NCBI GenBank assembly: GCA_021324165.1
Contig: JAJPJR010000068.1
Span: 35,493 to 99,492 of the forward strand
Reading direction: 5' to 3'
DNA from: Armatimonadota bacterium
Lineage (GTDB): Bacteria; Armatimonadota; Fimbriimonadia; Fimbriimonadales; ATM1
DNA: 64,000 bases
Under the pieces are notes generated by a model. That model worked only from the letters and a program-made list of their open reading frames with translations. It did no database searches and had not been told where the DNA came from. The position numbers and the translations under genes are program-made. Below, one piece after another: positions 61,837-64,000 of the stretch; the first letter of the stretch is position 1, and every line of letters starts with the position of its first letter.

Positions 61837-64000
61837 ATGCAAGACGTAACATTCTTCGATAAAATTCGAGTCGGCATCGCGTCTCCCGAAGACGTGCTGG
61901 GATGGTCGCACGGCGAAATCAAAAAGCCGGAAACGATCAACTATCGCACATTCAAACCGGAACGCGACGGTCTATTTTGCGAGCGGATTTTCGGCCCTGT
62001 GAAAGACTGGGAATGCGCCTGCGGCCGCTATAAAAAAATCAAATACAAAGGCATCGTGTGCGAAAGGTGCGGCGTGGAAGTTACGCGCTCACGCGTCCGC
62101 CGCGAACGCATGGGCCATATCGAACTTGCGGCCCCCGTTTGTCACATCTGGTTTTTGCGCGGTGTGCCATCGCCCATGGCGCTTCTGCTCAACATCGGCC
62201 CGCGCGACCTGGAAAAGGTCGTTTATTTCGGCGCGTTTATCGTGATCGAACTCGATCGTGAACAACTCGATGCAGGCAGAACCGAAATCGAAGAAGCCGT
62301 CCGCGAAGAACAGATCGCGATCCGCCAACAGATGGACGAACTGGAAGAATCCATCAAGAAGGAGTTCGACAAGGAGCTCCGCGACAACAAAGAGTACGAC
62401 GACGTCATCATCAAAGATCGAACCAAGGCGATCAACGACCGCATCAAAGCCGAGCGCCGCGATTCCGAAGATCGCGTGAAAGAGATGGACGTGGCCCTCG
62501 AAGTGCTCAAAAACCTCGAAATCCACGCCCTGATCGAAGAAGACAAATACCGCGCAGTGGATCGCATGCTCGAAGCGGTCACACGCCGGACCAACAAAAA
62601 CTATCGCACGATGGTCAAAGCCGGAATCGGCGCAAACGCCGTGAAAGAACTGCTCAACCGCGTAGACCTCGATGCATTGGCCGCTGAACTTCGCGAAACC
62701 ATTCTCAAATCCACGGGACCAAAGCGAGTCAAAGCCATCAAAAGACAAGAGATCGTCGAAGCGTTCATCAGATCGAAGACCAAACCGGAATGGATGGTGC
62801 TCGATGTGCTGCCCGTCATTTCGCCGGAACTCCGACCGATGGTGCAGTTGGACGGCGGAAGGTTCGCAACCTCCGACCTGAACGATCTGTATCGAAGAAT
62901 CATCAACCGCAACAATCGCCTGCGCAAGATCATCGAGATTCGCGCTCCCGAATCCATCATCAACCACGAAAAAAGGCTGCTGCAGGAAGCGGTGGACGCG
63001 CTGGTTGACAACGGACGCCGCGCCCGCCCCGTAGTCGGCAGCAACAACCGCGCACTCAAATCGCTCAGCGACATGCTGAAAGGAAAAGAAGGCCGATTTA
63101 GAAAGAACCTTCTTGGAAAACGCGTTGACTATTCGGGTCGTGCGGTGATCGTTGTCGGCCCTCACCTTTCGCTGCACCAATGCGGACTTCCAAAAGAGAT
63201 GGCGTTGGAACTGTTCAAACCGTACGTGATGAAGGCGTTGGTTGATCACAAACTCACGCAAAACATCAAGACCGCAAAACGGATGATTGACCGAATGCAT
63301 CCAGCAGTGTGGGATGCGCTCGAAGAGGTCATCAAAGATCATCCCGTTCTGCTCAACCGTGCGCCGACTCTTCACCGGTTCGGAATTCAAGCGTTCGAAC
63401 CGATTCTGGTAGACGGCAAAGCGATTCAGATTCATCCTTTGGTCTGTCCGCCCTTCAACGCTGATTTCGACGGCGACCAGATGGCGGTTCACGTGCCTTT
63501 GAGCGCAGCCGCCCAAGCCGAAGCCCGCGTGCTGATGCTCAGCGCCAACAACCTGTTTTCACCTGCCGACGGCGGGCCCACGATGACCCCGATGCAAGAC
63601 GTGGTGCTCGGCGCCTATGCGCTGACCAAGCTGAATCCCGAAGGAAAACGGCGCCTCGAAGCGGCCAAAGAGGCGTTCAAAAAAGATCCCAAAAGAAACC
63701 CCGCACCGTTCGTCTGCGCATCGCCCGAAGACGCCATTCTGCTTTGCAACCACCCCGACGCATCGGTGCGGATTTCACGCAACGATCCGATCGCGGTGCG
63801 ATTGAAAAGGCCGATCGGCGGAGCCGACAAGAACGGCGAAACCGAATACGAAACCGTGGTGCGCGAAATGACCCCCGGTCAACTCATCTTCCACGAAATC
63901 ATTCCGTTCCCGCTGAAATACAGCGACGCATGGGTGAACGTGGAGATGACCAAAAGCAACTTGGGGCGGCTGATCACCGAAGTGCGCAACACCACCAGCC
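61837..64000 (+). CDS. rpoC: RNA polymerase beta' subunit, N-terminal part
   Basis: This gene runs off the window end after 721 complete codons. The N-terminal zinc site reads [21 protein letters not shown] helical insertion (about 145-250) resembles that of Gram-positive-type beta' subunits. The catalytic magnesium loop [12 protein letters not shown] is present. The start ATG 61837 aligns with the usual N-terminus ([19 protein letters not shown]). There is no Shine-Dalgarno, only an A-rich run, despite its position 56 bases after rpoB. Confidence 0.97.
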   Translation, partial: MQDVTFFDKIRVGIASPEDVLGWSHGEIKKPETINYRTFKPERDGLFCERIFGPVKDWECACGRYKKIKYKGIVCERCGVEVTRSRVRRERMGHIELAAPVCHIWFLRGVPSPMALLLNIGPRDLEKVVYFGAFIVIELDREQLDAGRTEIEEAVREEQIAIRQQMDELEESIKKEFDKELRDNKEYDDVIIKDRTKAINDRIKAERRDSEDRVKEMDVALEVLKNLEIHALIEEDKYRAVDRMLEAVTRRTNKNYRTMVKAGIGANAVKELLNRVDLDALAAELRETILKSTGPKRVKAIKRQEIVEAFIRSKTKPEWMVLDVLPVISPELRPMVQLDGGRFATSDLNDLYRRIINRNNRLRKIIEIRAPESIINHEKRLLQEAVDALVDNGRRARPVVGSNNRALKSLSDMLKGKEGRFRKNLLGKRVDYSGRAVIVVGPHLSLHQCGLPKEMALELFKPYVMKALVDHKLTQNIKTAKRMIDRMHPAVWDALEEVIKDHPVLLNRAPTLHRFGIQAFEPILVDGKAIQIHPLVCPPFNADFDGDQMAVHVPLSAAAQAEARVLMLSANNLFSPADGGPTMTPMQDVVLGAYALTKLNPEGKRRLEAAKEAFKKDPKRNPAPFVCASPEDAILLCNHPDASVRISRNDPIAVRLKRPIGGADKNGETEYETVVREMTPGQLIFHEIIPFPLKYSDAWVNVEMTKSNLGRLITEVRNTTS

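Noticed and set aside
62089..63516. Minus-strand open frame of 475 codons opposite rpoC
   Set aside because: rpoC motifs on the plus strand are certain; the antisense text is Phe/Asp-rich shadow sequence.
1..64000. CRISPR arrays, transposons, prophage, tRNA or rRNA genes
   Set aside because: No spaced direct-repeat arrays, transposase motifs, integrase genes, cloverleaf sequences or rRNA stretches were recognised by reading the window.

Overview
The window is one continuous, gene-dense bacterial chromosome segment. It carries 53 protein-coding genes. The first (a glycosylasparaginase tail) and the last (rpoC) are cut by the window edges. I saw no tRNA, rRNA, CRISPR array, insertion sequence or phage gene, and no gap without a gene exceeds about 250 bases. 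Four features place the organism near Armatimonadota (Fimbriimonadia-like), with moderate confidence. They are a dcw cluster that carries both small basic protein and a DUF881 gene, a MurC-Ddl fusion, a mycobacterial-type succinate dehydrogenase anchor, and secreted sugar-dehydrogenase-like proteins with a lineage-style C-terminal domain. Assignment is by recognition only, with no database search.

Layout. 1-4.8 kb: asparaginase tail, then the type IV pilus motor genes pilB and pilT with an HDOD gene between them, then a small DUF4870 membrane protein. 4.8-8.4 kb (minus): nusA, infB and a GYF-domain membrane protein, preceded by a leader holding a terminator-like hairpin. 8.4-14.2 kb (plus): a tightly coupled six-gene operon of an ANTAR response regulator, a BMP-family lipoprotein, an ABC ATPase, two permeases and a two-domain pyruvoyl-tetrahydropterin-synthase-like protein. 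14.1-18.5 kb: a secreted protein of unknown function, a Gfo/Idh/MocA oxidoreductase and a large secreted glycosidase-like protein. 18.5-35.9 kb (minus): the division and cell wall cluster mraZ-rsmH-ftsL-ftsI-murE-murF-mraY-murD-ftsW-murG-murC/ddl-ftsQ-DUF881-sbp-ftsA-ftsZ. 36.1-38.4 kb (minus): a creatininase-family hydrolase and an ArnT-like glycosyltransferase. 38.6-43.8 kb (plus): moxR, a DUF58 gene, a transglutaminase gene and holA. 43.9-47.2 kb (plus): the three-gene succinate dehydrogenase. 47.2-57.6 kb: metG (minus), leuD-galT, a secreted metalloprotease, a DinB gene (minus), two tandem sugar-dehydrogenase paralogs, then proline dehydrogenase and a SpoIID gene (minus). 57.7 kb to the end: rpoB and the start of rpoC.

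How the genes work together. The dcw operon encodes most of the lipid II pathway (MurC, D, E, F, Ddl, MraY, MurG; murB is missing) plus septal synthesis (FtsW, FtsI) and the divisome scaffold (FtsQ, L, A, Z). The MurE DNPR motif predicts meso-diaminopimelate peptidoglycan. The transporter operon looks like uptake of a nucleoside or related heterocycle coupled to pterin or deazapurine chemistry.

Genome-wide style visible here. All six convergent gene pairs have almost no intergenic DNA, and three share a 4-base stop/stop overlap. Several first-of-operon genes have a TANNNT -10 element about 6-11 bases upstream of the start codon and no Shine-Dalgarno, which suggests leaderless mRNAs. Genes inside operons often overlap as ATGA or TTGA, many of them with good Shine-Dalgarno sequences.
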